Assembly: GCF_002933295.1 (NCBI RefSeq)
Contig: NZ_PSSW01000008.1
Coordinates: 124,001-188,000, forward strand
DNA length: 64,000 nt
Direction: 5' to 3'
Source: Marinobacter flavimaris
GTDB lineage: Bacteria > Pseudomonadota > Gammaproteobacteria > Pseudomonadales > Oleiphilaceae
This document shows, piece by piece, positions 49,582-58,443 of the stretch. Under the pieces are notes generated by a model. That model did not search any database, was not told where the DNA came from, and worked only from the letters and a program-made list of their open reading frames with translations. Both the position numbers and the translations under genes were made by a program. Each line of letters starts with the position of its first letter. Positions within the stretch are counted from its first letter, which is position 1.

Positions 49582-50459
49582 GAACTTACCCTTCCACGAA
49601 TCTTGTCATTGGTCTCGGAGCTGGTGACATCCAGCCCGGAATCATCGTGCCCACGGCGGTAGGCGGTATCGTCCTCGGAAAGCTTGTCGGGGTGGGTGTA
49701 GAACGGTGCCCCCTTGAGCTTGAGACGGAGGGCGTGCCAGTAGATGCCTGCCACAACCTTGAATGCTTCAAGCGGAAACTTTCGAAGACTTCTATGCACA
49801 TCTTTACGAGTGAGAGGGGTACGTTGGACTACCAGAGTGGCGTCAAAATGCTTGCGACCCTCTTCCAGAACATTCATGTGAATTCTGAGATCAGGGCCCC
49901 TGAAACTGAATGTCCATTCGTAATGCTGGTTCATGCCGTTGAAAGGCGACACATGAAAGCGTTTGCTGAAACCAAACTGTTCGGTGCGCCAGCCCGCCTG
50001 GTTCGGCTCTGCGCCGGTCGTCTCCAGGCAATAGGCATGACGGTCATGCCACGGGGTGTTGGTAATCTGGGCAACGATGACCTTTGGAACCACGCCATCC
50101 GCCGGGCACTCGCCGGCGCGATAGCAGAAGTAGAAGCTGACCGGATTGAACACGTAACCAAAGTAACGCGGATGGGTAATCAGCTCGACTTCACCATCCG
50201 GGCGCCAGCCGGTGGCCCGTTCCACGTGGTCACGCACAGCGCCTGAGAGGTCGCCTGTCTCTGGACGGAAGTAGTCCCTGCGCTTCAGAGACATCCAGTT
50301 GAAACGTTCCAGGGAAAATAGCGGGCTGATATCGGAAACCTGGTTCCACTCGTCGGTGTCCAGGGCCAGCATGCCGGTGCTGTAGCTGAATTCGTGTTGC
50401 ACCGGGTACTTCCGCCTGTGCCGGACAGTACCCTCCAGCCATTGGCTGTTCACGGTCAA
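49569..50459 (-). CDS. DUF1365 protein
   Basis: The 296-residue protein has the DUF1365 patterns: VRHRRKYPVQHEFSYSTGML at the start, ITHPRYFGYVFNPVSFYFCYR in the first half, and SPFNGMNQHYEWTF in the middle. The family is soluble, uncharacterised, and nearly always next to a CFA-type methyltransferase and an FAD oxidoreductase. No catalytic motif is known. It overlaps both neighbours (4 and 13 bases), so expression is tightly tied to theirs. An action on the same acyl chain is likely by context. Confidence 0.92.
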   Translation of the reverse strand: MTVNSQWLEGTVRHRRKYPVQHEFSYSTGMLALDTDEWNQVSDISPLFSLERFNWMSLKRRDYFRPETGDLSGAVRDHVERATGWRPDGEVELITHPRYFGYVFNPVSFYFCYRAGECPADGVVPKVIVAQITNTPWHDRHAYCLETTGAEPNQAGWRTEQFGFSKRFHVSPFNGMNQHYEWTFSFRGPDLRIHMNVLEEGRKHFDATLVVQRTPLTRKDVHRSLRKFPLEAFKVVAGIYWHALRLKLKGAPFYTHPDKLSEDDTAYRRGHDDSGLDVTSSETNDKIRGRVSSWRT

Positions 50460-51721
50460 AGCTCCACCCCGAACGCTTCGGTGACCCGCAACGCGCTGCG
50501 AACGCCATCTTCATGGAATCCGTTGAACCAGTATGCACCACAGAAATGGGTTCGATTTTGGTTACCGATTTCGTCGTAGCGTTCCTGGGCTGCCACCGCG
50601 TCCAGTGTGAATACCGGATGGGCGTATTCGAAGCGCTTGATCACCTTTTCGGGGTCGATATCTCGGCTGCGATTGAGGGTCACACAGAAGGTTTCCGGGG
50701 CATCATGGAAGTTCTGCAGTATGTTCATGTTGTAGGTGACAGAAACCGGTTCAGTACTGTGGGTCGGAATAAAGTAGTTCCAGGCAGCCCATGCCCGGCG
50801 ATTGTCCGGCAACACGCTGCTGTCTGTATGGAGCACGACATCGTTGTTCTGATAGGCCATGGCTCCGAGTATGTCCCGTTCCTTGTCGGTCGCGTCAGCG
50901 AGCATGGCAAGGGCCTGGTCGCTGTGGCAGCCAAAAATCACCTGGTCAAAGTGGTGTTCCTCGCCCCTGACAGTCATGGTTACACCGTCCTCATGGCGGA
51001 CAACCCTGTCGACAGGGCTGTTCAGGTGCATGCCATCACCCAGCCGTTCCATCATTTTCTTCACGTATTGGGCAGACCCTCCGGAAATCACCCGCCAGGT
51101 TGGGCGGTCATCCACAGACAGCATGCCGTGATTGTTGAAAAACTGCAGGAAGAACCGGATTGGAAACTGTTCCAGCACGATTTCCGGTGCTGACCAGATC
51201 GCCGCGCCCATCGGAACAATGTAGTAGTTCCTGAAATAGCGGGAGTACCCATTCCGATTCAGGTATTCCCCCAGTGTTTCTTCATTGTTGATATTGCCGG
51301 CTTCAAGGTCTGCACGGGTTTCCTTGTTAAAGCGCAGAATCTCCCGCACCATCTTAAGGAACGGCAGGTTGAACAGATTCTTTCGCTGGGCAAACAGGGT
51401 ATTCAGGCTGGTGCCGTTGTACTGCAGGCCGGTGCTGCTGCAGTCCACGCTGAAGCTCATGTCGCTGACTTCCGACGGAACTCCCAGACGCTCCATCAGT
51501 TTGATGAAATTCGGGTAGGTCCAGTCGTTGAAAACGATGAAGCCAGTATTCACCGGCCAGGTCCGGCCACCGGCTTCGACCTGTTCGGTGTTGGTGTGAC
51601 CGCCGGCATAGTCGCCCGCTTCAAAAACCTGAACATCGTGTTTCTCGGCCAAAAGCCAGGCAGCCGTGAGGCCGGAAACGCCGGCCCCAATGACAGCAAT
51701 CCGCTGACGCTCACTACTCAT
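50456..51721 (-). CDS. FAD/NAD(P)-dependent oxidoreductase of the amine-oxidase fold
   Basis: The 421-residue protein has an N-terminal Rossmann FAD motif RIAVIGAGVSGLTAAWLL (residues 7-24), the second FAD contact in AGDYAGGHTNTE, and a flavin amine-oxidase-like fold. In this gene context it is thought to act on a methylated acyl chain: the Rhodobacter furan fatty acid operon contains a desaturase (UfaD) and an oxygen-adding protein (UfaO) beside the methylase. I cannot say which, if either, this is. Translation is coupled at both ends by 4-base overlaps. Confidence 0.88.
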   Translation of the reverse strand: MSSERQRIAVIGAGVSGLTAAWLLAEKHDVQVFEAGDYAGGHTNTEQVEAGGRTWPVNTGFIVFNDWTYPNFIKLMERLGVPSEVSDMSFSVDCSSTGLQYNGTSLNTLFAQRKNLFNLPFLKMVREILRFNKETRADLEAGNINNEETLGEYLNRNGYSRYFRNYYIVPMGAAIWSAPEIVLEQFPIRFFLQFFNNHGMLSVDDRPTWRVISGGSAQYVKKMMERLGDGMHLNSPVDRVVRHEDGVTMTVRGEEHHFDQVIFGCHSDQALAMLADATDKERDILGAMAYQNNDVVLHTDSSVLPDNRRAWAAWNYFIPTHSTEPVSVTYNMNILQNFHDAPETFCVTLNRSRDIDPEKVIKRFEYAHPVFTLDAVAAQERYDEIGNQNRTHFCGAYWFNGFHEDGVRSALRVTEAFGVEL

Positions 51722-52518
51722 CCATTATTTTCCTGTTCGGTGTTGCTTTTACGGGCCATAGAGGCCGACATACGGTCGATCAAGGGCCGGGGAAGGGCGC
51801 CCAGCGCTTTCAACATCCAGGTGAAGCGCTTGGGGAATGCAATCTCGTTCTTGCCACGCGCGAGACCACTGACAATACGTTCCGCCGCATCCTCTGCAGT
51901 AACCAGAAAGGGCATTGGAAAATCGTTCCGATCGGTCAATGGTGTCTTGACGAATCCGGGGGAAACCACCACTACGTCGATCCCTTCGGCGTCAAGGTCT
52001 GCCCGGAGTGCATGGGCAAAATAGGTCAGCGCCGCCTTGGAAGCGCCGTACCCTTCAGCCCGGCCAAAAGGGAACCACCAGGCGGAAGAGCTGACGATCA
52101 CGAGGGTCGCCGGCTGGCCTTTCGCCCGGCTGCGCCTGAGGGCCGGCAGAGCAATATCGAGACATCGCGCCGTGCCAATCACATTGGTGTGAATGTTCTT
52201 CTCGATAACGTCACTGTTGTAGTGCGCTATCTCCAGATATTCACAGGTGCCGGCGTTAAGTATCACCATGTTCAGGTCGCCGTGATTTTCCAGTGTGCCC
52301 GCGATGGCCTGGAGGTCTTCTTTGCTGGTGGTGTCTGCCGCCGCCGGTATAATCCGGCCTGGCGCTGCGGAGGCCAGTTCTTCGAGAGCCCCCTGTCGGC
52401 GGCCGGTAATCACAAGCCGGTGACCACCGCGTGCCAGGGCACGGGTAACGGATTCGCCAATGCCTGAACTGGCGCCGGTAATCCAGATATTCGAGGTTTC
52501 CTGAAGTCGATCACTCAT
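51718..52518 (-). CDS. Short-chain dehydrogenase/reductase (SDR)
   Basis: The 266-residue protein is a classical SDR: TGASSGIG (residues 14-21) for the cofactor, NAG in VILNAGTCEY, and the active site Ser in IVSSSAW with YGASK for the Tyr-x3-Lys pair. The cofactor specificity is probably NADPH, from Arg-Arg after the second strand (GRRQGA), but this is inference. Related SDRs sit in the same operon type in many proteobacteria. It overlaps NTF2-like and FAD genes by 4 bases each. Confidence 0.92.
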   Translation of the reverse strand: MSDRLQETSNIWITGASSGIGESVTRALARGGHRLVITGRRQGALEELASAAPGRIIPAAADTTSKEDLQAIAGTLENHGDLNMVILNAGTCEYLEIAHYNSDVIEKNIHTNVIGTARCLDIALPALRRSRAKGQPATLVIVSSSAWWFPFGRAEGYGASKAALTYFAHALRADLDAEGIDVVVVSPGFVKTPLTDRNDFPMPFLVTAEDAAERIVSGLARGKNEIAFPKRFTWMLKALGALPRPLIDRMSASMARKSNTEQENNG

Positions 52519-52982
52519 CCTGCCTGATCCTTGATCCAGCGAATGGCCCTGCCAATCACCGGCAGGTTTTCGTAGAGCATTTCCCCGGCGTCAAAGTAAT
52601 CACGGTGGTAGCACACCATCCCGTCCCGGATTTCGAGGTGGCTGATGCCCTGCACCTGGACTTCACGCCCCTTGCGAAGGCGCTTGTGACGAAGGTGCAT
52701 AACCCAGGGCAAGGCGGCAAACTCACCGTGAACAACGGCTTCACCGAATTCAAAGCGACAGGAGATGACATTCGCATAGGCCCCGGCGAAATAGTGGGTC
52801 AGCTCATCCAGGCCCGTTACGGTGCTCAGTGGGTCCTGGAACCGGATATCCTCGCTGTAGACCCGGGAGAGCTTGTTCAGATTACCCTTGTCGAGTTCGT
52901 TGAACAGCGCTCTGAAATTATCGAGCGTTGCCGGCACCGCCGAATTACGCGTACCTACTTCGATCTTTGAGGCGGTTGTCAT
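52515..52982 (-). CDS. NTF2-like (SnoaL-type) protein
   Basis: The 155-residue protein has the cone-shaped NTF2 fold pattern: a first helix in NFRALFNELDKGNLNKLSRVY, then EDIRFQDPLSTVTGLDEL, and strands ending in GISHLEIRDGMVCYHRDYFD. Such proteins are either isomerase-like enzymes or binding proteins. The related protein in other operons of this type is uncharacterised. It is coupled to the desaturase and to the SDR by 4-base overlaps. Confidence 0.88.
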   Translation of the reverse strand: MTTASKIEVGTRNSAVPATLDNFRALFNELDKGNLNKLSRVYSEDIRFQDPLSTVTGLDELTHYFAGAYANVISCRFEFGEAVVHGEFAALPWVMHLRHKRLRKGREVQVQGISHLEIRDGMVCYHRDYFDAGEMLYENLPVIGRAIRWIKDQAG

Positions 52983-53935
52983 TGCCTGCTCCTCCTCATT
53001 TTATCCAGTTCGCGTGTTTCTTCCTGAATGTGCTTGGGTATCGGGTTGAGCTCCCAGATGATGCCAAGCTTCGACATCAACCATAGCCCATACCAGGTGA
53101 TGTCAATTTCATACCACCGGAACCCCTGGCGAACAGATTGCGGCCAGCGGTGGTGATTGTTGTGCCATCCTTCGCCCAGGGTAAGCAGAGCGAGCCAGAA
53201 GTTGTTCCGGCTGTCGTCCGAGGTTTCAAATCGGCGCTTGCCCCAGACGTGGGACAGAGAGTTGATGGATACCGTGGCGTGAAACAGCACGACGGTCGAT
53301 ATGAAGAATCCCCAGACAAGCATCTGCAGACCGTTGGTCCCCAACCCCGGAGCCCACGCGGCCAATGCTTCGCCCAGCGCGTAGATACCAACGGCGGCGA
53401 GAGCCGGTACCAGAGCGTCAAACCGGTTAATCAGCCTGAGTTCCGGGAATTTCAGCCAGTCCCGAATCCGACGTTCGTCGGTCGCAAAGCCGGCGTCACA
53501 GGTGAACCACCCCATGTGCGACCACCAGAATCCGCCCTGATGGGGCGAGTGCAGGTCCTGAACATCATCGGAGTGCTGATGATGATGGCGGTGGTGGGCA
53601 GCCCACCAGAGCGGGCCGCGTTGGGCCGCACTGGCGCCGAGCACCGCGAATACAAACTGGGCAGGCCGGCTGGTCTTGAACGTCTTGTGGGCAAAATAAC
53701 GATGGTAGAATCCGGTAATCGCAAACATCCGCACGAGGAAGAAAGCAATCGCGAATCCGATGGCGAATGCGCTTACGCCGGTGTAAAACGCCAGAAGGCA
53801 GGCCAGATGGAGCGCAATGAACGGAATAACGCGTAAAAAATTGAATGATCGGGACGTGGTGTCTATGTGATCCGAACCTGCTTCGGAATCGAACCACCTC
53901 AGAATGTTTGTAAGCCAATGTTGCATTCGGGTCAT
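52979..53935 (-). CDS. Membrane fatty acyl desaturase (delta-9 type)
   Basis: This membrane di-iron desaturase makes a double bond in a fatty acyl chain, usually at carbon 9 of acyl-CoA. The 318-residue protein has all three His boxes: HRYFAH (residues 78-83), HHRHHH (114-119), and HNNHH near residue 250. It has four predicted membrane segments. As the first gene of the eight-gene operon it could create the double bond that the CFA-type methyltransferase then methylates. Electron donor genes are not adjacent. Two in-frame ATGs three codons apart leave the start slightly open. Confidence 0.93.
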   Translation of the reverse strand: MTRMQHWLTNILRWFDSEAGSDHIDTTSRSFNFLRVIPFIALHLACLLAFYTGVSAFAIGFAIAFFLVRMFAITGFYHRYFAHKTFKTSRPAQFVFAVLGASAAQRGPLWWAAHHRHHHQHSDDVQDLHSPHQGGFWWSHMGWFTCDAGFATDERRIRDWLKFPELRLINRFDALVPALAAVGIYALGEALAAWAPGLGTNGLQMLVWGFFISTVVLFHATVSINSLSHVWGKRRFETSDDSRNNFWLALLTLGEGWHNNHHRWPQSVRQGFRWYEIDITWYGLWLMSKLGIIWELNPIPKHIQEETRELDKMRRSRQ

Positions 53936-54009
53936 ACCCTGATTGCCCTTTCTCTTTAATGGAATCTTGATCGCACACTCAGTCTTGATGCCGCTGGTGT
54001 TTCATGGAG

Positions 54010-54029
54010 AGTAGTACGATCTCACTACT
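54010..54029. promoter_or_regulatory. Palindromic operator in the divergent lipid-operon promoter
   Basis: AGTAGT and ACTACT are perfect complements separated by 8 bases. The palindrome lies 23 bases before the FAD oxidoreductase ATG (+) and 75 bases before the desaturase start (-), so one regulator could control both units. I do not recognise the regulator. Confidence 0.5.
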
Positions 54030-54051
54030 GTAATTGGATGCACGATAAACC

Positions 54052-55080
54052 ATGTTTAATCAAACCTTTGATTCGTCACTTATACGCCGTATCGCCATTG
54101 TCGGTTCAGGCCTCTCCGGGCTGACCGCCGCTATCCAGCTGCGCGGTCTCGGCCATGACGTTACGGTCTTCGAAAAAAGCCGGGGACCAGGTGGCAGGCT
54201 CGCTGCGAAGCGGGTAACCGGCGGATCGGCAGATATGGGCGCGCAATACTTCACCTCCCGGAACCCGGATTTCCTGCCGTTTCTCCATAAATTTGCCGGC
54301 CCTGAAAGCTTCGGACCGTGGGAAGGACGGTTTGGTTTCCAGACGAATGCTGATAAACGGGAATCCTTCCCTCAGGAGACCCGTTACGTCGGAATTCCCC
54401 GCATGACAGCGATTACCCGGGCCCTGTCCGGACACGCTCACGTTGTTACCGAGACACGCGTTGCCACATTGGCCCGAAACGACCAGTCCTGGTCGCTCTT
54501 TTCCACCGCCGGCTCGCACCTCGGCGATTTTGATGCAGTTATCGTTACCGCGCCTCCGGCACAGGCTCGGGATTTGCTGGCGGACAGCGGCCTCGACGCT
54601 CTGGCCTCCCACCTGGACGATCCGGTGAGCCGGGTTCTGCCATGCTGGGCCGTTGCCGCCCACTTCCCGGTATCGCCCTGGCCGCATCACGAAGGCATGC
54701 GCTGCAAGCACCCGGCGCTGTTCTGGGTGGCCAACAACTCCAGCAAGCCCGGTCGAAACGACGAGGGCCAGTGGTGGGTTTTGCACGCCAGCCCGGCCTG
54801 GACCGAAGACCATGTGGATACACCAGCCGAGGAGGTGGCCGAAAAACTGTTGGCTGCGTTTCGTGAAACGACCGGCTTCGATACCGGTCCGGACGAAGTG
54901 GTTACCCATCGCTGGCTCTACGCGCGCTCTGAAGGCGGAGAACCCCCTGGCCATCTTTGGTTCCCGGAATACAAGATCGGGCTCGCAGGCGACTGGCTCA
55001 GTGGCGGCCGGGTAGAGGGCGCGTTCGACAGTGCCTGCGGACTGGTTGCCGAACTGACGACACTTCCCACTACTCAGTGA
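54052..55080 (+). CDS. Renalase-like FAD-dependent oxidoreductase
   Basis: The 342-residue protein has an N-terminal FAD motif RRIAIVGSGLSGLTAAIQL (residues 12-30), EKSRGPGGRLAAKR for the flavin loop, and the closing GD motif GLAGDWLSGGRVEGAFDSA. This pattern belongs to bacterial renalase-like proteins that oxidise reduced nicotinamide isomers or similar small molecules. It is transcribed away from the lipid operon from a shared promoter region. Its 3' end overlaps the convergent HD-domain gene by 11 bases. Real substrate unknown. Confidence 0.88.
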   Translation: MFNQTFDSSLIRRIAIVGSGLSGLTAAIQLRGLGHDVTVFEKSRGPGGRLAAKRVTGGSADMGAQYFTSRNPDFLPFLHKFAGPESFGPWEGRFGFQTNADKRESFPQETRYVGIPRMTAITRALSGHAHVVTETRVATLARNDQSWSLFSTAGSHLGDFDAVIVTAPPAQARDLLADSGLDALASHLDDPVSRVLPCWAVAAHFPVSPWPHHEGMRCKHPALFWVANNSSKPGRNDEGQWWVLHASPAWTEDHVDTPAEEVAEKLLAAFRETTGFDTGPDEVVTHRWLYARSEGGEPPGHLWFPEYKIGLAGDWLSGGRVEGAFDSACGLVAELTTLPTTQ

Positions 55081-56554
55081 GAGACTCCTGGTTACCGGTG
55101 GTCACATCGGGCCGGGTATAGAAATGTGTGATGGTGCCGTCACTGAACTTGCTGAAGAAGGCGCTGACGTCGGTGATCTTCTTCAACGACCGGGTGCGGT
55201 GGATAGGTTCGCGCACGAGCACCTTGATGCCGTTGAAGTTGTCCTGAATGTTCGAGAAGCGCGCCCGCATCGAACAGGTCACTACCTGGGCAGGGCTGAG
55301 AGAAAGCTCTTCGGCCAACCATGCGCTATGACGTTCGATCCCCCTGGCTGAGAGGTCTTCCCGGGTATCCAGATGGTTCAGTTTCACCCGGTTTACAATG
55401 CAGAACGAGAAACTCTTCGGGTGCTTGCGAGCCACTTTCCGAAACGCCTCCCAGAAGAAGTTGTCGGTCAGTTCTGCAAAGTAGGCCATGTCGCTCAGGC
55501 AGGTATCCACCCATTCAAAGTTCTCCGGGTCATCGAGCACTTCGTTGATCGCTTCCCGAAGCAGCCAGTCAAAGCCCAGGGCGGTCTTGTGGGCGTAAAC
55601 CTTGCGGTACATCTGGTGGCGACTGTAGACAAAGTCCTCGAGCGCCCCCAGTCCTTTCTGGGTTATGGCCAGCCCCAGCCAGGGTTCGGACACATCCCAT
55701 CCAAAACGCAGGTTGCTCAGAAGGTGGTCCAGATTGAAACCGCCGATGGTTACCGAAGAGTGGAAGCCGTCCCGCAGCATGTAATCGGCCCGGTCAGCGT
55801 CGATTTCGCCGGATACAATCGATGACAGCAGATCCATCACCAGCCCGGGAATGTTTTCGCTGAGCGGTGATCCCGCCGCGGCATCCTCTCCCGCAATAAA
55901 GGCCCAGAATGTGCGGGCATGACGACAGAACGTCTCACTGGGTTTTACGTCCGTCGTTTCCATAATGCCGATAACGTCCCGGGCGAAAAGCCCCGCACCT
56001 TCGAGATCCACCGCCATGAGCACATCGTGGGCGACACGCACCGAATAATGCTCGTGTTCCAGCTCGTCGGGTTCTTCCGGGTGGTAGGCGGAATAATCCA
56101 CGCCGCGCCACAGATCCCGGAAGCGGCCGGGACGGGACATCAGTTCCCGAATGCGCCGGGCCTGGGTGAACTGATGGGAAAAACTAGAATGCCCGCTGTC
56201 ATGCAGAAGACAGCCCAACCGGATGGTTTTGGCCAGATAGTCGATGGCGTCGAGCTGGCTCAGGCTCAGGTCGGTTTGCTCGCTGAGCTGGCGCTCCCTG
56301 AGGTAGGCGTCGATCATCGAGCGGAACATGCGCGTGCCCACATGCATCACACCAATACAGTGCAGAAAGCGGGAATGGGTTGCACCGGGAAAGACCAGGC
56401 TCAGGATGTCGTTCTGGCAGATGTTTCGCAGTCGCTGGAACAGCGGGTGATCAATAACCTGGATCTCGTGCCGGTAAAGCGGAATGCCTCCGTGAACCGG
56501 ATCCATGATCAGCTTGTCATAGGCTCCGAGTAGATCGTTTACGGCACGTCGCAT
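55070..56554 (-). CDS. HD-domain phosphohydrolase (dNTPase-like)
   Basis: The 494-residue protein has the metal-binding HD signature: His60 and His65 in THSRFLHCIGVMH, His118-Asp119 in LLHDSGHSSFSH, and a later Asp in DRADYMLRDGFHSS. This is the pattern of the dGTPase-like/YwfO group, which hydrolyse nucleotides. A long C-terminal part (~300-494) is helical. The ATG has a good CGGAGG site 10 bases upstream. It stands alone on the minus strand. Substrate (a dNTP or other nucleotide) cannot be told from sequence. Confidence 0.9.
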   Translation of the reverse strand: MRRAVNDLLGAYDKLIMDPVHGGIPLYRHEIQVIDHPLFQRLRNICQNDILSLVFPGATHSRFLHCIGVMHVGTRMFRSMIDAYLRERQLSEQTDLSLSQLDAIDYLAKTIRLGCLLHDSGHSSFSHQFTQARRIRELMSRPGRFRDLWRGVDYSAYHPEEPDELEHEHYSVRVAHDVLMAVDLEGAGLFARDVIGIMETTDVKPSETFCRHARTFWAFIAGEDAAAGSPLSENIPGLVMDLLSSIVSGEIDADRADYMLRDGFHSSVTIGGFNLDHLLSNLRFGWDVSEPWLGLAITQKGLGALEDFVYSRHQMYRKVYAHKTALGFDWLLREAINEVLDDPENFEWVDTCLSDMAYFAELTDNFFWEAFRKVARKHPKSFSFCIVNRVKLNHLDTREDLSARGIERHSAWLAEELSLSPAQVVTCSMRARFSNIQDNFNGIKVLVREPIHRTRSLKKITDVSAFFSKFSDGTITHFYTRPDVTTGNQESLTE

Positions 56555-56668
56555 CAGATGGAATCCTCCGATTTCATGAACTTGGCCTTGTTATATCACA
56601 GGGGCGTGCCAGAATAGGCTTAATCAAGCCAATTTATCGTTTATCGCTGGTAGTTTAGGGCAGTCGCC

Positions 56669-57877
56669 ATGACCTCGCGCACCGAGCGCATACTTATAAT
56701 AGACGCCGATGAACAGGCCCGTACGGATCTCGCCCGTTACCTTGAAGCGAGGGGGTTCTACGTAACCGGCTACCGGGATCTCGCCAGCGCCAAGGCGCTC
56801 TTTGACGATAACATTCCCGATGTCATCTTTGCAGACCTGCCTCCGGAGTCCATCCGGGATCTCGCCAATCGCCTGGAAGAAGCCGAAACATTCACGTCGA
56901 TCGTCGCCTGTTCGTCCAGCGAGTCCAGCGCCGATGTGGTCAGCGCCCTCAGGGCCGGGGCGGCGGATTTTGTCCTCAAACCCTGCAACGACGACAAGGG
57001 CGCACTGGACGACGTTATCGGGAAATTGTTCGACCGGGTCCGGGTCAACCGGCTGAATCAGCTTTACCGGCAGGAGCTTGAAGAGGCAAATCGTGACCTG
57101 CGGGACGGCATCGCCGAGCTGCGGGCAGACCAGCGTGCCGGCCGAAAGGTCCAGTTACGGATGCTTCCGGAGCACGAACAGGTGATGAGTGGCCTGCACG
57201 TGGACCATATGATCAAGCCGTCGCTGTACCTGAGCGGTGATTTTCTGGATTACTTCCGTATTTCCGACGACAAGGTTCTGGTGTACATCGCCGATGTCTC
57301 CGGCCATGGCGCCAGTTCCGCGTTTGTAACCGTATTGCTGAAGAACCTGACCAACCGCTTGCAGCGAAACCTTCGCCGGGGCTCCAGTGAAGATATCCTG
57401 TACCCGGACCGATTCCTGGAACGCATCAATTCCGAGTTGCTGGATACCGGCCTCGGTAAACACGTAACCGTATTCGTTGGCATCATTTCCCTGAGCGAAC
57501 GTAAGTTGAATTATGCAGTCGGCGCCCATTTCCCGATGCCCATCCTGTCCTTTGAGGGTGGGGAGGCAGCGTTTCTCGAGGGAAGCGGGCTTCCGGTAGG
57601 GCTGTTTGAGACGCCGGAGTGGGAAGTGTATGAGGTTCCCCTGAACAAACCGTTTCATCTGACCCTGTTTTCGGATGGAATTCTGGAAGTTATCCGGGAA
57701 AAGGGACTGGATGAAAAGGAGCGGACACTACTTGAACTCGTATCGGGAGGTCGTCACACTATCGCCTCTCTGAACGAGGCTCTGCATCTGGAACAGATCA
57801 CAGAGCTGCCGGACGATATCGCTATCGTATCGGTAACTGATACCATGAACGGATCAGATAACACCCCGTCGAATTAG
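56669..57877 (+). CDS. Response regulator with PP2C-type phosphatase (HsbR/RssB type)
   Basis: The protein controls an anti-anti-sigma switch. The 402-residue product has a receiver domain (~5-125) with the phospho-acceptor Asp56 in VIFADLPPE, a helical linker (~125-165) that looks like a coiled coil, and a SpoIIE/PP2C phosphatase (~170-390) with the metal motifs SGDFLDYFRI and YIADVSGHGASS. The next gene, 14 bases on, is a STAS protein, the same order as HsbR-HsbA in P. aeruginosa. HsbR there also has a C-terminal kinase domain, which is absent here: the chain ends soon after the phosphatase. Confidence 0.9.
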   Translation: MTSRTERILIIDADEQARTDLARYLEARGFYVTGYRDLASAKALFDDNIPDVIFADLPPESIRDLANRLEEAETFTSIVACSSSESSADVVSALRAGAADFVLKPCNDDKGALDDVIGKLFDRVRVNRLNQLYRQELEEANRDLRDGIAELRADQRAGRKVQLRMLPEHEQVMSGLHVDHMIKPSLYLSGDFLDYFRISDDKVLVYIADVSGHGASSAFVTVLLKNLTNRLQRNLRRGSSEDILYPDRFLERINSELLDTGLGKHVTVFVGIISLSERKLNYAVGAHFPMPILSFEGGEAAFLEGSGLPVGLFETPEWEVYEVPLNKPFHLTLFSDGILEVIREKGLDEKERTLLELVSGGRHTIASLNEALHLEQITELPDDIAIVSVTDTMNGSDNTPSN

Positions 57878-57891
57878 TGGCAGTGTGAAAC

Positions 57892-58383
57892 ATGGCTGGT
57901 TACAAGATCCTGCAAGCTGAAAAACAGGGCATCTATGTCCTGAAGTTTATTGGGGAAATCCGGCTGAACCTGTGTTCGACGCTGGACAATCTGGTTGAGT
58001 CCATCACCCAGGACCCCGAGTTCAAGACCGTGGTGATCGACCTGACCGAGACCGAGATTATCGACAGCACCACACTCGGACTGCTTGCCAAGATCGCCAT
58101 GGCGGCCCAGAAACAGAGCAACTTCCTGCCCACACTTATTTCGACCAATCCCGATATTACCCGCATTATCACTTCCATGGGTTTCGACAAGATCTTTATT
58201 ATTGTGCGAGAACCCGCGTCCCGAATTGAAGAGCTTGAAGAGATTCCCGTACTCAGGGCCAGCGAACAACAGGTTCGAGACAAGGTTCTCGATGCCCATA
58301 AAGTGCTGATGGGCCTGAACAGCCGAAACAGGGAAGAATTCAAGAATCTGGTGCGCGCTCTGGAATGTGAAGAGCCCGGTTAA
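57892..58383 (+). CDS. STAS-domain anti-anti-sigma factor (HsbA type)
   Basis: HsbA of P. aeruginosa binds the anti-sigma factor FlgM when unphosphorylated and the diguanylate cyclase HsbD when phosphorylated, so it links swimming to biofilm formation. This 163-residue protein has the STAS pattern VVIDLTETEIIDSTTLGLLA, with Ser59 at the phosphorylation position. It has a ~50-residue C-terminal extension past the domain. The upstream phosphatase is its likely partner. No kinase for it is seen in this window. Confidence 0.88.
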   Translation: MAGYKILQAEKQGIYVLKFIGEIRLNLCSTLDNLVESITQDPEFKTVVIDLTETEIIDSTTLGLLAKIAMAAQKQSNFLPTLISTNPDITRIITSMGFDKIFIIVREPASRIEELEEIPVLRASEQQVRDKVLDAHKVLMGLNSRNREEFKNLVRALECEEPG

Positions 58384-58443
58384 CTGCGCCACCCTGGTGC
58401 GACATGGCCGGTATCACACCTGATCTGACAGAACGGAAGAACT

